The position numbers and the translations under genes were made by a program. This document shows, in pieces, positions 8,115-17,135 of a stretch of 64,000 nt of DNA (the first letter of the stretch is position 1; each line of letters starts with the position of its first letter). The notes under the pieces are model-generated. The model saw only the letters and a program-made list of their open reading frames with translations. It made no database searches and was not told the origin of the DNA. This DNA comes from Agromyces aurantiacus. Its GTDB lineage: Bacteria > Actinomycetota > Actinomycetes > Actinomycetales > Microbacteriaceae. Location: NCBI RefSeq assembly GCF_016907355.1, contig NZ_JAFBBW010000001.1:3820058-3884057 (forward strand), in the 5' to 3' direction.

Positions 8115-9065
8115 ATGCTCCCCCCGCTCGTCGACCACCATGTGCACCTGCAGCTGAGCCGCGCGGATGACGCGGTCGCCGGCGGCATCGCCGCGGTCGT
8201 CGACCTCGGCGCCGACCCGGGCGCGATCGCGACGATCGCGCGCACCGAGGGGCTCCCCCGCGTGCGCTACGCGGGGGCATTCCTCACCGCGCCCGGCGGC
8301 TACCCGTCCGACCGGCCGTGGCGGCCCGATGGCAGCGTGCGCGAGCTGCCGTCCGTCGACGGGGGCGCGACCGACGAGCAGGCGCGCGAACTGGCGCACC
8401 ACGCCCTCGCCGGCCCGGTCGAGGCCGCCGTCGACGAGCAGCGCGCGTTCGGGGCATCCGTCGTCAAGGTGGCGCTCAACTCGGTCGCCGGCACGGTGTT
8501 CGACCGGCCCACGCTCGACGCGGTGGTCGCGGCGGCGCGGGCCCGCGGCCTCCCCGTCGCCGCGCACGCCGAAGGCGCGGGGATGGCGCAGCTCGCGATC
8601 GACGCCGGTGTCGACGTGCTCGTGCACGCGCCCTTCACCGAGCGCCTCGACGACGCCCTCATCGCGCGTGCCGCGGCCGCCGGGCAGGCCTGGATCTCGA
8701 CGCTCGCAATCCACGTGCGCGACGACGCGGCCGTCGCCGAGACGGCGATCGAGAACGTCCGGCGCTTCCACGCGGCCGGCGGGCGTGTGCTCTACGGCAC
8801 CGACCTCGGGAACGGCGACCTCGTACCGGGCGTGAACCCCGACGAGGTCGCCGCGCTCGTGCGGGCCGGCCTCGCGGCATCCGACGTCATCGCCGCCCTC
8901 GCCGACCCTTGGCCCGACGCCTCCCCGGCGTGGACCGACGCGGGCGTGGCCACGTTCGTGCCCGGGCCGCCGCCCGACGCCGACCGCCTCACCGACCCGG
9001 ACACGGTCGCGGCGTGGCTCGCGGCCGCCCGCATCCTGCCCGCCGAGGAACTGGAGCCCTGCTGA
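8115..9065 (+). CDS. Metal-dependent amidohydrolase in the kynurenine operon
   Basis: A 316-residue amidohydrolase-superfamily TIM barrel with all expected metal ligands: HVH at 9-11, Lys118 (possible carboxylated bridge), His151 in AHAEG, His171 in VHAPF and Asp230 in YGTDLGNGD. Start ATG 8115 is chosen because GAGGTGGG lies 5 nt upstream and the HxH strand begins at once; a longer frame from 8014 has no support. It lies between kynA and kynU, with 2 nt before kynU, where a formylkynurenine formamidase is expected. No kynB-type or arylformamidase gene is visible, so this enzyme may do that hydrolysis; that is inference. Confidence 0.9.
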   Translation: MLPPLVDHHVHLQLSRADDAVAGGIAAVVDLGADPGAIATIARTEGLPRVRYAGAFLTAPGGYPSDRPWRPDGSVRELPSVDGGATDEQARELAHHALAGPVEAAVDEQRAFGASVVKVALNSVAGTVFDRPTLDAVVAAARARGLPVAAHAEGAGMAQLAIDAGVDVLVHAPFTERLDDALIARAAAAGQAWISTLAIHVRDDAAVAETAIENVRRFHAAGGRVLYGTDLGNGDLVPGVNPDEVAALVRAGLAASDVIAALADPWPDASPAWTDAGVATFVPGPPPDADRLTDPDTVAAWLAAARILPAEELEPC

Positions 9066-9067
9066 CC

Positions 9068-10321
9068 ATGGATCCCCTGTTCGCCTACGCCCGCCGGATG
9101 GACCGTGCCGACGGTCTCGCGCACTACCGCAAGCGCTTCGTCGGCGCCGACACCGACCTCGTCTACTTCGACGGCAACTCGCTCGGCCGTCCGCCGGCCT
9201 CGGCGATCGACCGCGTCGCCGACTTCATGCGGGAGGAATGGGGGCGCCGCCTCATCCGCGGATGGGACGAGTCCTGGCTGCGGCTGCCGTACGAGATCGG
9301 CGACCAGATCGGGCGTGCCGTCATCGAGGCGAAGGCCGGCCAGACCGTGATCGGCGACTCGACCACGGTGCTCATCTACAAGCTCGCACGCGCCGCCGTC
9401 GACGCGCAGCTCGCGCGCGACCCGCAGCGTCGCGAGATCGTCGTCGACCGCGACAACTTCCCCACCGACCGGTACGTGCTCGAGGGCATCGCGAACGAGA
9501 CCGGATGCCACCTCCGCTGGATCGACGTCGACCTCACGCGAGGCGTCACCTCGGAGCAGCTCGCCGAGGCCGTCGGCCCGAAGACGGCGCTCGTCGTGCT
9601 CAACCACGTGTCGTACCGCTCGGCGTACCTCGCCGATGCGCAGGAGCTCACGCGCATCGCGCACGACGCCGGCGCGCTCGTGCTGTGGGACCTCTGCCAC
9701 TCGGCGGGATCGGTGCCCGTGCACGCCGACCGGTGGGAGTTCGACCTGGCCGTCGGCTGCACCTACAAGTACCTCAACGGCGGCCCCGGCTCGCCCGCGT
9801 TCGCCTACGTGCGCGACGACCTGCACGCCGTGCTGCGGCAGCCGATCCAGGGGTGGTTCGGCACGGCCGACCTGTTCGCCATGGGCCCCGAGTACGTGCC
9901 CGCGCGCAGCATCCGCCGGTTCGTCAGCGGCACGTCGCCGATCTCGGCCATGATCGCGATGCGGGAGACGCTCGCGATGATCGAGGAGGCCGGCATGCCG
10001 GCCGTGCGGGCGAAGTCGGTCGCGCTCACCGCGTTCGCGATCGACGTGGCCGACGAGTGGCTCGGGCCGCTCGGCGTGACGCTCGGCACGCCACGCGACC
10101 CCGAGGAGCGCGGCGGCCACGTGATCCTCCAGCACGAGGCGATGCGCGAGGTCACGGCGCGGCTGTGGCAGCGCGACGTGATTCCCGACTACCGCGACGT
10201 GGGCGGCCTGCGCGTGGGGCTCGCCCCGCTGTCGACGAGCTTCGAGGAGGTCTACCGCGGGTTGGATGCCACGCGGCAGGTGCTGCGCGAGGTGCTCGCC
10301 GAGCGCGCCGGGCTCGCCTGA
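9068..10321 (+). CDS. kynU: Kynureninase
   Basis: PLP-dependent hydrolase that splits kynurenine to anthranilate and alanine. The 417-residue fold-type-I aminotransferase-like protein has VYFDGNSLGRPP near the N-terminus, VVLNHVSYRSAY, the PLP Asp in WDLCHSAG (Asp208), and the Schiff-base Lys in CTYKYLNGGPGSPAF (Lys234). The conserved GWFG and FVSGTSPISAM motifs follow. The ATG is two nt after the amidohydrolase stop, so translation is likely coupled. The array of palindromic repeats begins about 60 nt after its stop and may end the transcript. Confidence 0.97.
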   Translation: MDPLFAYARRMDRADGLAHYRKRFVGADTDLVYFDGNSLGRPPASAIDRVADFMREEWGRRLIRGWDESWLRLPYEIGDQIGRAVIEAKAGQTVIGDSTTVLIYKLARAAVDAQLARDPQRREIVVDRDNFPTDRYVLEGIANETGCHLRWIDVDLTRGVTSEQLAEAVGPKTALVVLNHVSYRSAYLADAQELTRIAHDAGALVLWDLCHSAGSVPVHADRWEFDLAVGCTYKYLNGGPGSPAFAYVRDDLHAVLRQPIQGWFGTADLFAMGPEYVPARSIRRFVSGTSPISAMIAMRETLAMIEEAGMPAVRAKSVALTAFAIDVADEWLGPLGVTLGTPRDPEERGGHVILQHEAMREVTARLWQRDVIPDYRDVGGLRVGLAPLSTSFEEVYRGLDATRQVLREVLAERAGLA

Positions 10322-10383
10322 GGCGCCGGGCTCGCCTCACTCGTCGGCCTCGCCTGACTCGTCGGCCTCGCCTGACGGCTGCC

Positions 10384-10883
10384 GGGTCCCGGGTTCCTGC
10401 GGGTGCACCCTCACGAAGGCGGGACTCGGGGAGTCGAGGTGCACGCCGAGTCTCGCCGGGCTCGCCTGACGGCTGCCGCGTCCCGGGTTCCTGCGGGTGC
10501 ACCCACCGAAAGGCGGGACTCGGGGAGTCGAGGTGCACGCCGAGTCTCGCCGGGCTCGCCTGACGGCTGCCGCGTCCCGGGTTCCTGCGGGTGCACCCTC
10601 CCAAAGGCGGGACTCGCAGACCGAGCACCAGCTCGAGTCCCCGAGTCCCCGAGTCCCGGGTTCCTGCGGGTGCACCCTCCCAATGGCGGGACTCGGGGAG
10701 TCGAGGTGCACGCCGAGTCTCGCCGGCCTCGCCTGACGGCCGCCGAGTCCCGGGTTCCTGCGGGTGCACCCTCCCAACGGCGGGACTCGGGGAGTCGAGG
10801 TGCACGCCGAGTCTCGCCGGCCTCGCCTGACGGCCACCGAGTCCCGGGTTCCTGCGGGTGCACCCTCCCAAAGGCGGGACTCG
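10384..10883. repeat. Six-copy array of 45-bp interrupted palindromes, 94-bp period
   Basis: Core copies begin at 10384, 10478, 10572, 10651, 10745 and 10839; spacing is 94 nt except one of 79. Each 45-bp core reads about GAGTCCCGGGTTCCTGCGGG, then TGCACCCTCCCAAAGGC, ending GGGACTCG. GAGTCCC/GGGACTC (9 bp with flanks in copies 4-6) form outer arms, and GGGTGCACCC is a central 10-bp palindrome. The 49-bp spacers are also conserved. Copy 4 follows a shorter, different spacer containing reiterated GAGTCCCC. A second array with the same architecture lies at 54027-54561. All reading frames are open here only because of composition. Confidence 0.9.
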
Positions 10884-11063
10884 GGGGAAGGGATGGGCGG
10901 ATGGGGGAGGGCGGGACGACCCTCCGCGGCGTGCGCTCGGTCGCTCCTAGGCAGCACCGGGCGGGCTGTCAACGCCCTCGACGGCGCACCCCGGCCGGGT
11001 GAGACTTCGAAGGTACGCGACGCCCTCGGCTCGAGGGCGCGCCGCGAACCGGAGGAGACGAGC

Positions 11064-11582
11064 ATGAGCGACGAGAACACGATCCGAACCCACGCCGCGA
11101 CGTCCACGGGCAGCGAGGGCAACGGCACGTCCGGCAACGGCACGTCCGGCACGGGCACATCCGGCGGCGCCGCGACCATGCCGCCGACCGCACCGGTCGG
11201 CGCCGAGTCGGTCGGCACCGGATCCACCACCACCTCCACCAGGACCGGCGGCCGGCGGAGCGCTCCCGCCGGACCGGGCGAGGAGATCGACTCGGGCGAC
11301 CGCGAGGCGGTCGACTCGGTCGGCGCCACGACTGAATCGCCGGTCGGCAAGATCGCCGGCGCCGCCGCCGATGCGGCGAAGCAGGCCGGCGCGAAGCTCA
11401 AGGAGGCCGCGCAGCAGGCCGACCTCGACGAGTTCGCCGATCAGGCCAAGCGCGTCACGAGCGACTGGACGCAGCGGATCAGGGACGAGTACGAGCGGCG
11501 CCCGGGCGTCGTGATCGGCGTGGCCGTCGGCGCCGCCGTGCTGCTCGGCGCGATCGTCCGCGGGCTCGGCCGACGCAGATGA
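11064..11582 (+). CDS. Tail-anchored protein with Gly/Thr/Ser-rich N-terminus
   Basis: A 172-residue protein. The first 70 residues are low complexity (GNGTSGNGTSGTGTSGG), followed by an Ala/Lys-rich amphipathic helix (AGAAADAAKQAGAKLKEAAQ) and a C-terminal hydrophobic segment VVIGVAVGAAVLLGAIV ending in GLGRRR. This organisation resembles YtxH/ElaB/YqjD-type membrane-anchored proteins, which are often stress- or stationary-phase associated; the relation is by pattern only. GGAGGAG lies 6 nt before the ATG. The next gene encodes a similar but shorter protein, so the pair is probably one unit. Confidence 0.85.
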   Translation: MSDENTIRTHAATSTGSEGNGTSGNGTSGTGTSGGAATMPPTAPVGAESVGTGSTTTSTRTGGRRSAPAGPGEEIDSGDREAVDSVGATTESPVGKIAGAAADAAKQAGAKLKEAAQQADLDEFADQAKRVTSDWTQRIRDEYERRPGVVIGVAVGAAVLLGAIVRGLGRRR

Positions 11583-11654
11583 GCGGGTCGTGCCCGGCAC
11601 CCCGGTCCGCGTAGCATGGCGGCAGCACGCGATGCCCGATGGAAGGACGGTTCC

Positions 11655-12029
11655 ATGACGGATGCGACGAACCAGCCGAGCCCGGCCGGCGGCGAGCTCG
11701 ACGACCGGGTCGAGCAGGCCATCGGCGAGGCGAAGGCCGCCGCCGACCGGGCCTCGCAGGAGGCCGCCGGCACGCTCGACGCGATGAAGGATGCCGCGCA
11801 GGATGCCGCCGAGCGCGGCGCCGCGGCCGTCTCCGATGCGGCGACCCAGGCGAGGGCCGTGGCCGAGGATGCGCTCGACGACGCCGAGGACCTGCTCGAG
11901 GACGCCGCCGAGTGGGTCGAGGAGAAGTACCGCGAGAACCCGGTGCTCGTCGTCGTCCTGGCGGCGGCCGCGGGCGTCGCGGTCCTCGTCGGCATCGGCG
12001 CGCTCGTGCGCGCGGCGTTCCGCCGGTAG
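11655..12029 (+). CDS. Ala-rich helical tail-anchored protein (YqjD/ElaB-like pattern)
   Basis: A 124-residue protein made of a long Ala/Asp/Glu-rich helix (residues about 15-90, with repeated KDAAQDAAERGAAA-type heptads) and a C-terminal membrane helix VLVVVLAAAAGVAVLVGIG followed by RAAFRR. In E. coli, YqjD/ElaB proteins of this architecture anchor to the inner membrane and associate with ribosomes; whether that applies here is unknown. GGAAGGA precedes the ATG by about 8 nt. It shares its C-terminal design with the upstream gene and probably its transcript. Confidence 0.85.
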   Translation: MTDATNQPSPAGGELDDRVEQAIGEAKAAADRASQEAAGTLDAMKDAAQDAAERGAAAVSDAATQARAVAEDALDDAEDLLEDAAEWVEEKYRENPVLVVVLAAAAGVAVLVGIGALVRAAFRR

Positions 12030-12039
12030 CGCTGCCGCG

Positions 12040-12112
12040 GCGGCGCGGTCGCAGCGGCGCGGTCACAGCGGCGCGGTCACAGCGGCGCGGTCGCAGCGGC
12101 AGCGGCAGCGGG
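12040..12112. repeat. Short 14-bp tandem repeat
   Basis: Four consecutive 14-bp units of GCGGCGCGGTCRCA start at 12040, 12054, 12068 and 12082, followed by GCGGCAGCGGCAGCGGG. The array begins 10 nt after the tail-anchored protein stop and lies between convergent genes. Confidence 0.85.
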
Positions 12113-12154
12113 CCAGCGAGCGTCCGCGCCCGCCGGGGCTCGCGCCCGTCGCGC

Positions 12155-12619
12155 CTACGCGGTGACGCCCGAGAGCCGCCGGCGCGATCGGGCGATCATG
12201 GCGTTCACGAGGTGCGGATGCACCATCCGTACCGGGATCATGAACAGCCGCCCGCGCCATCCCTTCATGCGCACGGCGGTCACCACTCGCACGATGCCGT
12301 GCGCCTCGTCGACGCCGACGGCCACGCGGAGGTCGAGGTGGCGGTCGTCGACGGCGAGCAGCGCCTCCTCGCCGCGCACGCACCGCACCCGGAACCGGTC
12401 GGCGGGGTGGGCGGCGATGCCGACGAGCGGGCCGATCGCCTGTCGGAGCACGATCGCGATGGCGAGCCAGCGCGGGAGCGACCGCATCGAGAAGAGGCTG
12501 CGCGCCCAGGCGGCGGGGTCGGCGGTGGCGTGCGCGGGCAGCACGCCGACGGCGACGTCGGCGTAGTCGGGATCTCGGATCTCCTCCAACGCCATGGACC
12601 AGAACGCGGGCGGGTGCAT
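12155..12619 (-). CDS. DUF2867-like protein
   Basis: A 154-residue protein resembling DUF2867, a family of unknown function sometimes found fused to NAD-binding oxidoreductases. Visible landmarks are DYADVAVGVLPAHATADPAA, the AWARSLFSMRSLPRWLAIAI helix and the terminal VHPHLVNAMIARSRRRL. ATG at 12619 is preceded by GGAGAA at suitable spacing. It is divergent from a TetR gene across a 48-nt region filled with palindromes, so it is the probable target of that regulator. Confidence 0.8.
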   Translation of the reverse strand: MHPPAFWSMALEEIRDPDYADVAVGVLPAHATADPAAWARSLFSMRSLPRWLAIAIVLRQAIGPLVGIAAHPADRFRVRCVRGEEALLAVDDRHLDLRVAVGVDEAHGIVRVVTAVRMKGWRGRLFMIPVRMVHPHLVNAMIARSRRRLSGVTA

Positions 12620-12624
12620 CACTT

Positions 12625-12662
12625 CTCCATACGGGGGCGTATGGAGACTATACGGTACCGTA
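12625..12662. promoter_or_regulatory. Palindromic operators between DUF2867-like and TetR genes
   Basis: CTCCATAC (12625-12632) and GTATGGAG (12639-12646) form an 8-bp-arm palindrome, and TACGGTACCGTA (12651-12662) is a perfect 12-bp palindrome. The second overlaps the likely -10 (TACCGT) of the TetR gene, whose ATG is 6 nt further on. Autorepression together with control of the divergent gene is likely. Confidence 0.7.
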
Positions 12663-12667
12663 CAGTC

Positions 12668-13228
12668 ATGGCAAGGGTGACCGCGGAGGAGTGGATCGAA
12701 GCCGCCTACGAGCGCTTCAGCGCGCAGGGCCTCGCCGCCGTGCGGGTGGAGGCGGTCGCGCGCGACCTCGGCGCGACGAAGGGTTCCTTCTACTGGCACT
12801 TCGCCGACCGCGCCGAGCTCGTCGCCGCGGTCATGCGGCGATGGGAGCAGCTCGAGACCGATTTCGTGATCGAGCTGGTCGAGCGCACCGGCACCGCGGA
12901 GGAGCGGCTCGCCCGGCTCTACGACGTCATCGTCGAGCGCATGGGCGAGCGCGGCGGCGAGCGTACGCTCTACATCGGCGCCGGGGCCGACGGCGTCGCC
13001 GACGCGGTGGCGCGGGTGACCGAGCGACGCGTCTCGTACGTCGCGCAGCTGCTCGTCGACACCGGCTTCGACCCCGGCGAGGCTCGGCGCCGGGGTGCGG
13101 CCGTCGTCGCCGCGGTCATCGGGTTCCAGCAGCTCGCGGCGGGCGGATGGCGCGCGGGCCCGGGCGTCGGCACGCACGAGCTCACGGCGACGCTGCTGGC
13201 GATGACGCTCGGCCGCGAGCACGCCTGA
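12668..13228 (+). CDS. TetR-family regulator, divergent from DUF2867-like gene
   Basis: A 186-residue TetR-type protein with the N-terminal helix-turn-helix AAYERFSAQGLAAVRVEAVA, RDLGATKGSFYWHFADRAEL. The WHF variant of the usual YxHF is common in the family. The C-terminal half is probably a ligand and dimer domain. Its ATG lies 5 nt after a 12-bp palindrome and has no Shine-Dalgarno, so the transcript is probably leaderless and self-repressed. The likely regulated gene is the divergent DUF2867-like gene, possibly also the downstream MFS gene 70 nt away. Confidence 0.93.
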   Translation: MARVTAEEWIEAAYERFSAQGLAAVRVEAVARDLGATKGSFYWHFADRAELVAAVMRRWEQLETDFVIELVERTGTAEERLARLYDVIVERMGERGGERTLYIGAGADGVADAVARVTERRVSYVAQLLVDTGFDPGEARRRGAAVVAAVIGFQQLAAGGWRAGPGVGTHELTATLLAMTLGREHA

Positions 13229-13298
13229 GGCCCGTCCGGATGACGCGACGCCCTGCAGTACGCTGGCGTCCTGCCGCGCGGCGGACGAGGAGGCGCAC

Positions 13299-14651
13299 AT
13301 GACGGACACGGCCCCGAGCAGGCGCCCCGGGCTGCGCCCCTGGTCGATGGTGCTCGGCCTCGGCTTCGTGAGCCTCACGATCGACATGGTCTCCGACGGC
13401 GCCATCTCGGTCGGAGGCGCGCTGCTCGAGCAGCTCGGCGCCTCGGCCGCGCTCGTCGGCGTGGTCACGGGTGCGGCGACCGCCATCGCGCTCGTGCTGC
13501 GGCTGGTCACCGGGCCGTGGGCCGACCGCACGGGCGGGTACTGGGGCTTCACGATCGCCGGCTACGCGATGAGCGCCGTGAGCGTGCCGCTGCTCGCGCT
13601 CACCCCGGTGCTCGGCACGGCCTCGCTCGCGACCGCGAGCACGCTGATCGTCGTCGAGCGCACCGGCAAGGCCGTGCGCGGGCCCGCGAAGACGGTGCTG
13701 CTCGCCGACGCGGCGGGAGTCGTCGGCCGCGGCAAGGGCTTCGGCGTGCACAAGCTCCTCGACCAGGTCGGCGCGTTCGCCGGGCCGCTCGTGGTCGCCG
13801 CGATCGCCGCGCTCACCGGCGAGCTGTGGCCCGCCTTCCTCGCGCTCGCGATTCCGGCGGTGATCGCGATGGTGCTGCTCTGGTGGCTCCGGTCGCGCGT
13901 GCCCGACACGAGCGTGTACCGCGAGGCGCCCGAGCCCGACCAGCTCGGGGCCCAGCCGCGAGAGCGCGAGACCGCGCGCGAGAGCGAGCCGCACGCCGAG
14001 CCGTCGCCAGCGAGCCCCGGCGCGGCCGCGGCATCCCGTCGCACCTCACTCGCGTCGCGCCTCGCCGGACTCTCGGCGATCCCCGCGCACGTGCGCACGA
14101 CGTTCCTGCTCTTCGGCACGTTCGCCGCGCTCACCACGTTCGGCCTGCTGAGCTTCGGCGTGATGTCGTTCCACCTGGTCGCCGCCGACCTCGTGCCCGT
14201 CGCGGGCGTGCCGCTCGTCTACGCCGCGGGCATGGCGGCCGCGGCTGTCGGCGCGCTCGCGACCGGATGGGTCTACGACCGCGCGGGTGCGTCGATCCTG
14301 CTCGCGGTGCCGCTGCTCACGGCGTTCGTGCCCGGCTTCACGCTCGCCGGCACGCTCGGGCTCGTGGTGCTCGGCGTCGTCGTGTGGGGCCTCGCGACCG
14401 GCGTGCAGGACTCGACGGTGAAGGCGCTCGTCGCCGACCTCGTGCCGGCCGAGCAGCGCGGCTCGGCGTACGGCTGGTTCGCCGTCTTCCAGGGGGTCGG
14501 CGCGCTCGCCGGCGCCTCGGTCGCGGGCGCCTTGTACGGCAGCGTGCCCGTGCTCATCGGCATCGTCGCCGCCCTGCAGGTGGTCGCGGCGGTGCTCCTC
14601 GTCGCGGTGCTGCGCCGTCACCGGGCCGAGCGGATGGCGCAGCCCGCGTAG
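13299..14651 (+). CDS. MFS transporter
   Basis: A 450-residue major facilitator protein with about twelve membrane helices in two halves split by a charged cytoplasmic loop (residues about 205-250, rich in Glu, Arg and Ala). The loop after helix 2 reads RLVTGPWADRTGGYW, the MFS motif-A position, and the equivalent in the second half is GWVYDRAGAS. It starts SMVLGLGFVSLTIDMVSDGA, which resembles the Asp-containing first helix of proton-driven exporters. GAGGAGG precedes the ATG. The substrate cannot be told; downstream of a TetR gene an efflux role is plausible. Confidence 0.92.
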   Translation: MTDTAPSRRPGLRPWSMVLGLGFVSLTIDMVSDGAISVGGALLEQLGASAALVGVVTGAATAIALVLRLVTGPWADRTGGYWGFTIAGYAMSAVSVPLLALTPVLGTASLATASTLIVVERTGKAVRGPAKTVLLADAAGVVGRGKGFGVHKLLDQVGAFAGPLVVAAIAALTGELWPAFLALAIPAVIAMVLLWWLRSRVPDTSVYREAPEPDQLGAQPRERETARESEPHAEPSPASPGAAAASRRTSLASRLAGLSAIPAHVRTTFLLFGTFAALTTFGLLSFGVMSFHLVAADLVPVAGVPLVYAAGMAAAAVGALATGWVYDRAGASILLAVPLLTAFVPGFTLAGTLGLVVLGVVVWGLATGVQDSTVKALVADLVPAEQRGSAYGWFAVFQGVGALAGASVAGALYGSVPVLIGIVAALQVVAAVLLVAVLRRHRAERMAQPA

Positions 14652-14661
14652 CGCGAGCGGC

Positions 14662-15963
14662 TCACGCCAGGGCGGCGACCGCATCCAGCTCGTGCCGCAG
14701 CGCCGCGCCGAACACCCCCGCCGAGAGCGCGTCGGCGTCGCAGTGGACGCCGCAGCGCAGCATCCCGTCGTACGACAGCGCGGCGACGCCGAGCCGCACG
14801 TTGCCCTGGATCGCGCCGACCGGCCACACGCGCTCGAGCGGCGCCCCCGCGAGGGCGAGCGGATGGCGCGGGCCGGGCACGTTCGTCACGAACGTCACGA
14901 TCAGTCGCTGGTATCGCACGAAGCGCCGGAAGAGCACGGTGCCGAGGCGCGTGCGGGTGAGCTCGAACTGCCCGCGCGCGCGGGCGTCGGCCTTGCGCGC
15001 CCGGGTCAGCGCGGCGATGCGCGCGAGACGCGCCGCGACATCCGGCTCGCCCGTCGGCAGCGGCACGAGCATGACGCCGACCGCGTTGCCCGACCGACCG
15101 CGCGCGGCGAGCGCGACCGGCACGCTCACGGGCAGCACCGGCGGCACGGGCTCACCCCGTGCGCGCAGCGCGGCCTCCGCGGCCGCGACGACGGCGGCCA
15201 AGAGGGCGTCGTTCACGGTCGCCCCGACCGTCGCCGCGCCCGCGGCGAGCGCGTCGAGCGGCGCGTCGACGAACGCGACGCCGCGGCGGGGGCCGATCCG
15301 GCCGAGCAGCACGGTGTGCGGCACGGCCGGGCGGAACACCGCGATGGTGCGCTCGATCCCCGACGCGATCGTCCGCATCCGCTCGCGCGCACCGCGTCGC
15401 GCCCGGTCGTCGGCACTCGTCGACGCGGCGTCGTGCTCCGACGACGTCGAGCCATCCGGCCCCGTCGCGCCGACGCCCGGCGCACGAAGCAGCGATTCGA
15501 CGAGGCGCACGGCGGCGAGCCCGTCGGCCATCGCGTGGTGGATGCGCAGCACCACGCCGACCCGCCGCCGCGCGACCCCCGGCACGAGCAGCACCTCCCA
15601 GAGCGGCCGGTCGGTCGGCATCGCCGTGACCATGAGCCGGGCGCACAACGCCTCGAATCCGGCGAGCCCGTCGACCGGCGCGACGAGGCGCACGTGCGCC
15701 TCGAGGTCGACCGGCGCGGCCGCCCACGCGAAGCGGCGTCCGTCGGGCACGACGCGCTGCGAGAGTCGGGGCTCCGACGGGATCACGCCGGCGAACGATG
15801 CGCGCAGGGCCGCGACATCCACCTCGCCCTCGGTGCCGATCGGGCCGCCCGGGGCCAGCACGCCCGCCATCAGGAACGCATTGACCTGGTCGGGCGCGTC
15901 GATCACGATGTTCGACGCATCGGCGGCCGTGAGCCGTTCGCGTCGTGCCGCGCGGCTGCCCAC
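14662..15963 (-). CDS. WS/DGAT-type acyltransferase
   Basis: A 433-residue wax ester synthase/diacylglycerol acyltransferase-family enzyme, which transfers acyl groups from acyl-CoA to alcohols or diacylglycerol at the membrane surface. The catalytic HHxxxDG motif is HHAMADG at residues 142-148. Other family marks are [12 protein letters not shown] before it, the NDALLAAV and PVSVPVA stretches, and the C-terminal [17 protein letters not shown]. The GTG at 15963 follows TAGACT with a 6-nt gap, indicating a leaderless gene. It converges on the MFS gene, with 10 nt between stops. It hints at storage lipid or wax synthesis. Confidence 0.93.
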   Translation of the reverse strand: MGSRAARRERLTAADASNIVIDAPDQVNAFLMAGVLAPGGPIGTEGEVDVAALRASFAGVIPSEPRLSQRVVPDGRRFAWAAAPVDLEAHVRLVAPVDGLAGFEALCARLMVTAMPTDRPLWEVLLVPGVARRRVGVVLRIHHAMADGLAAVRLVESLLRAPGVGATGPDGSTSSEHDAASTSADDRARRGARERMRTIASGIERTIAVFRPAVPHTVLLGRIGPRRGVAFVDAPLDALAAGAATVGATVNDALLAAVVAAAEAALRARGEPVPPVLPVSVPVALAARGRSGNAVGVMLVPLPTGEPDVAARLARIAALTRARKADARARGQFELTRTRLGTVLFRRFVRYQRLIVTFVTNVPGPRHPLALAGAPLERVWPVGAIQGNVRLGVAALSYDGMLRCGVHCDADALSAGVFGAALRHELDAVAALA

Positions 15964-16080
15964 GGCCGCAGTCTACGGGTGCCGGCGCCTCGCGGCCCGT
16001 CGTGCGGCGGCGACGCGAACGGAACGCGCGATCGGTAGAATCGAGGCATCCGCACCTCCCCCACCGAACGGAGCACCGCT

Positions 16081-16404
16081 GTGCCCACCATCGTCGTCGA
16101 CGTGATGCCCAAGGCCGAGCTGCTGGACCCCCAGGGCAAGGCCGTGGCCGGCGCCCTCGCCCGCACCGGGCACGGCTCCATCTCGGGGGTGCGGGTCGGC
16201 AAGCGGTTCGAGCTCACGGTCGACGGGCCCATCGACGACGCGATCAAGGCCGAGGTCGCCGCGCTCGCCGAGAACGTGCTCTCCAACTCGGTCATCGAGG
16301 ACGTGGTGGGCATCCACTACGAGCAGTCCAACGCCGAGCTCGCCGAGGAGACCGTCGCCGCCCATCACGACGGCTACGACGCCCCCGCGGGCGAGACCCA
16401 CTGA
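16081..16404 (+). CDS. purS: FGAM synthase subunit PurS
   Basis: PurS bridges PurL and PurQ and helps channel ammonia in the small-type FGAM synthase. The ferredoxin-like fold reads [39 protein letters not shown] and [12 protein letters not shown]. At 107 residues it is about 20-25 longer than usual, because of a C-terminal tail rich in Ala, Glu and His. GTG start follows a GGAGCACC-type site, and TAGAAT about 40 nt upstream is a likely -10. purQ follows after 32 nt; their partner purL is 12 kb away. Confidence 0.96.
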   Translation: MPTIVVDVMPKAELLDPQGKAVAGALARTGHGSISGVRVGKRFELTVDGPIDDAIKAEVAALAENVLSNSVIEDVVGIHYEQSNAELAEETVAAHHDGYDAPAGETH

Positions 16405-16436
16405 CCGAACCGACCACTCGCCCCGGAGGCCCCCGC

Positions 16437-17135
16437 ATGCGCATCGGCGTCATCACGTTCCCCGGCTCGCTCGACGACCGCGACGCGCAGCGCGCCGTGC
16501 GGCTCGCGGGCGCCGAGCCCGTCGCCCTCTGGCACGGCTCGCACGACCTCGAAGGCGTCGACGCCCTGATCCTGCCGGGCGGGTTCAGCTACGGCGACTA
16601 CCTGCGCTGCGGCGCGATCGCCTCGCTCAGCCCGATCATGACCGAGGTCGTGGATGCCGCGAACAAGGGCCTGCCCGTGCTCGGCATCTGCAACGGCTTC
16701 CAGATGCTCACCGAGGCGCACCTGCTCGAGGGCGGGCTGATCCGCAACGACCACGGCTCGTTCATCTGCCGTGACCAGGTGCTGCGCGTCGAGAACACCT
16801 CGACCGACTGGACCGGCGAGTTCGAGGCCGGCCAGGAGATCACGATCCCGCTGAAGAACGGCGAGGGCGGCTTCATCGCGTCGGAGGAGACGCTCGACCG
16901 CCTCGAGGGTGAGGGCCGCGTGGTGTTCCGCTACGTCGATGTGAACCCCAACGGGTCGCTGCGCGACATCGCCGGCATCTCGAACGAGCGCGGCAACGTG
17001 GTCGGCCTCATGCCGCACCCCGAGCACGCGGTCGAGCCGGGCTTCGGGCCCGACACGGCCGCCGCGATGCGGTCGGGCGTCGACGGGCTCGGTTTCTTCA
17101 CGAGCGTCGTGCGCCGCACCCTCGTCGAGGCCTAG
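16437..17135 (+). CDS. purQ: FGAM synthase glutaminase subunit PurQ
   Basis: Class I glutamine amidotransferase that supplies ammonia to PurL for conversion of FGAR to FGAM. The 232-residue protein has [17 protein letters not shown], the [18 protein letters not shown] oxyanion strand, the nucleophile Cys85 in GICNGFQML and the His/Glu pair in [17 protein letters not shown] lies 9 nt before the ATG. It ends in a perfect 12-bp hairpin, so purS-purQ forms a short two-gene operon. Confidence 0.97.
   Translation: MRIGVITFPGSLDDRDAQRAVRLAGAEPVALWHGSHDLEGVDALILPGGFSYGDYLRCGAIASLSPIMTEVVDAANKGLPVLGICNGFQMLTEAHLLEGGLIRNDHGSFICRDQVLRVENTSTDWTGEFEAGQEITIPLKNGEGGFIASEETLDRLEGEGRVVFRYVDVNPNGSLRDIAGISNERGNVVGLMPHPEHAVEPGFGPDTAAAMRSGVDGLGFFTSVVRRTLVEA

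Noticed and set aside
10384..10883. CRISPR array
   Set aside because: Regular spacing suggested it, but the 'spacers' are near-identical to each other, the repeats are long palindromes with variation, and no cas gene is near.
10319..11063. Mobile element ends
   Set aside because: No transposase, target duplication or terminal inverted repeats enclosing a gene were found around the array.
10152..11401. Long minus-strand repeat-protein ORFs over the array
   Set aside because: The 94-bp period is not a multiple of three, so the frame shifts at every unit; openness in several frames reflects GC-rich composition.
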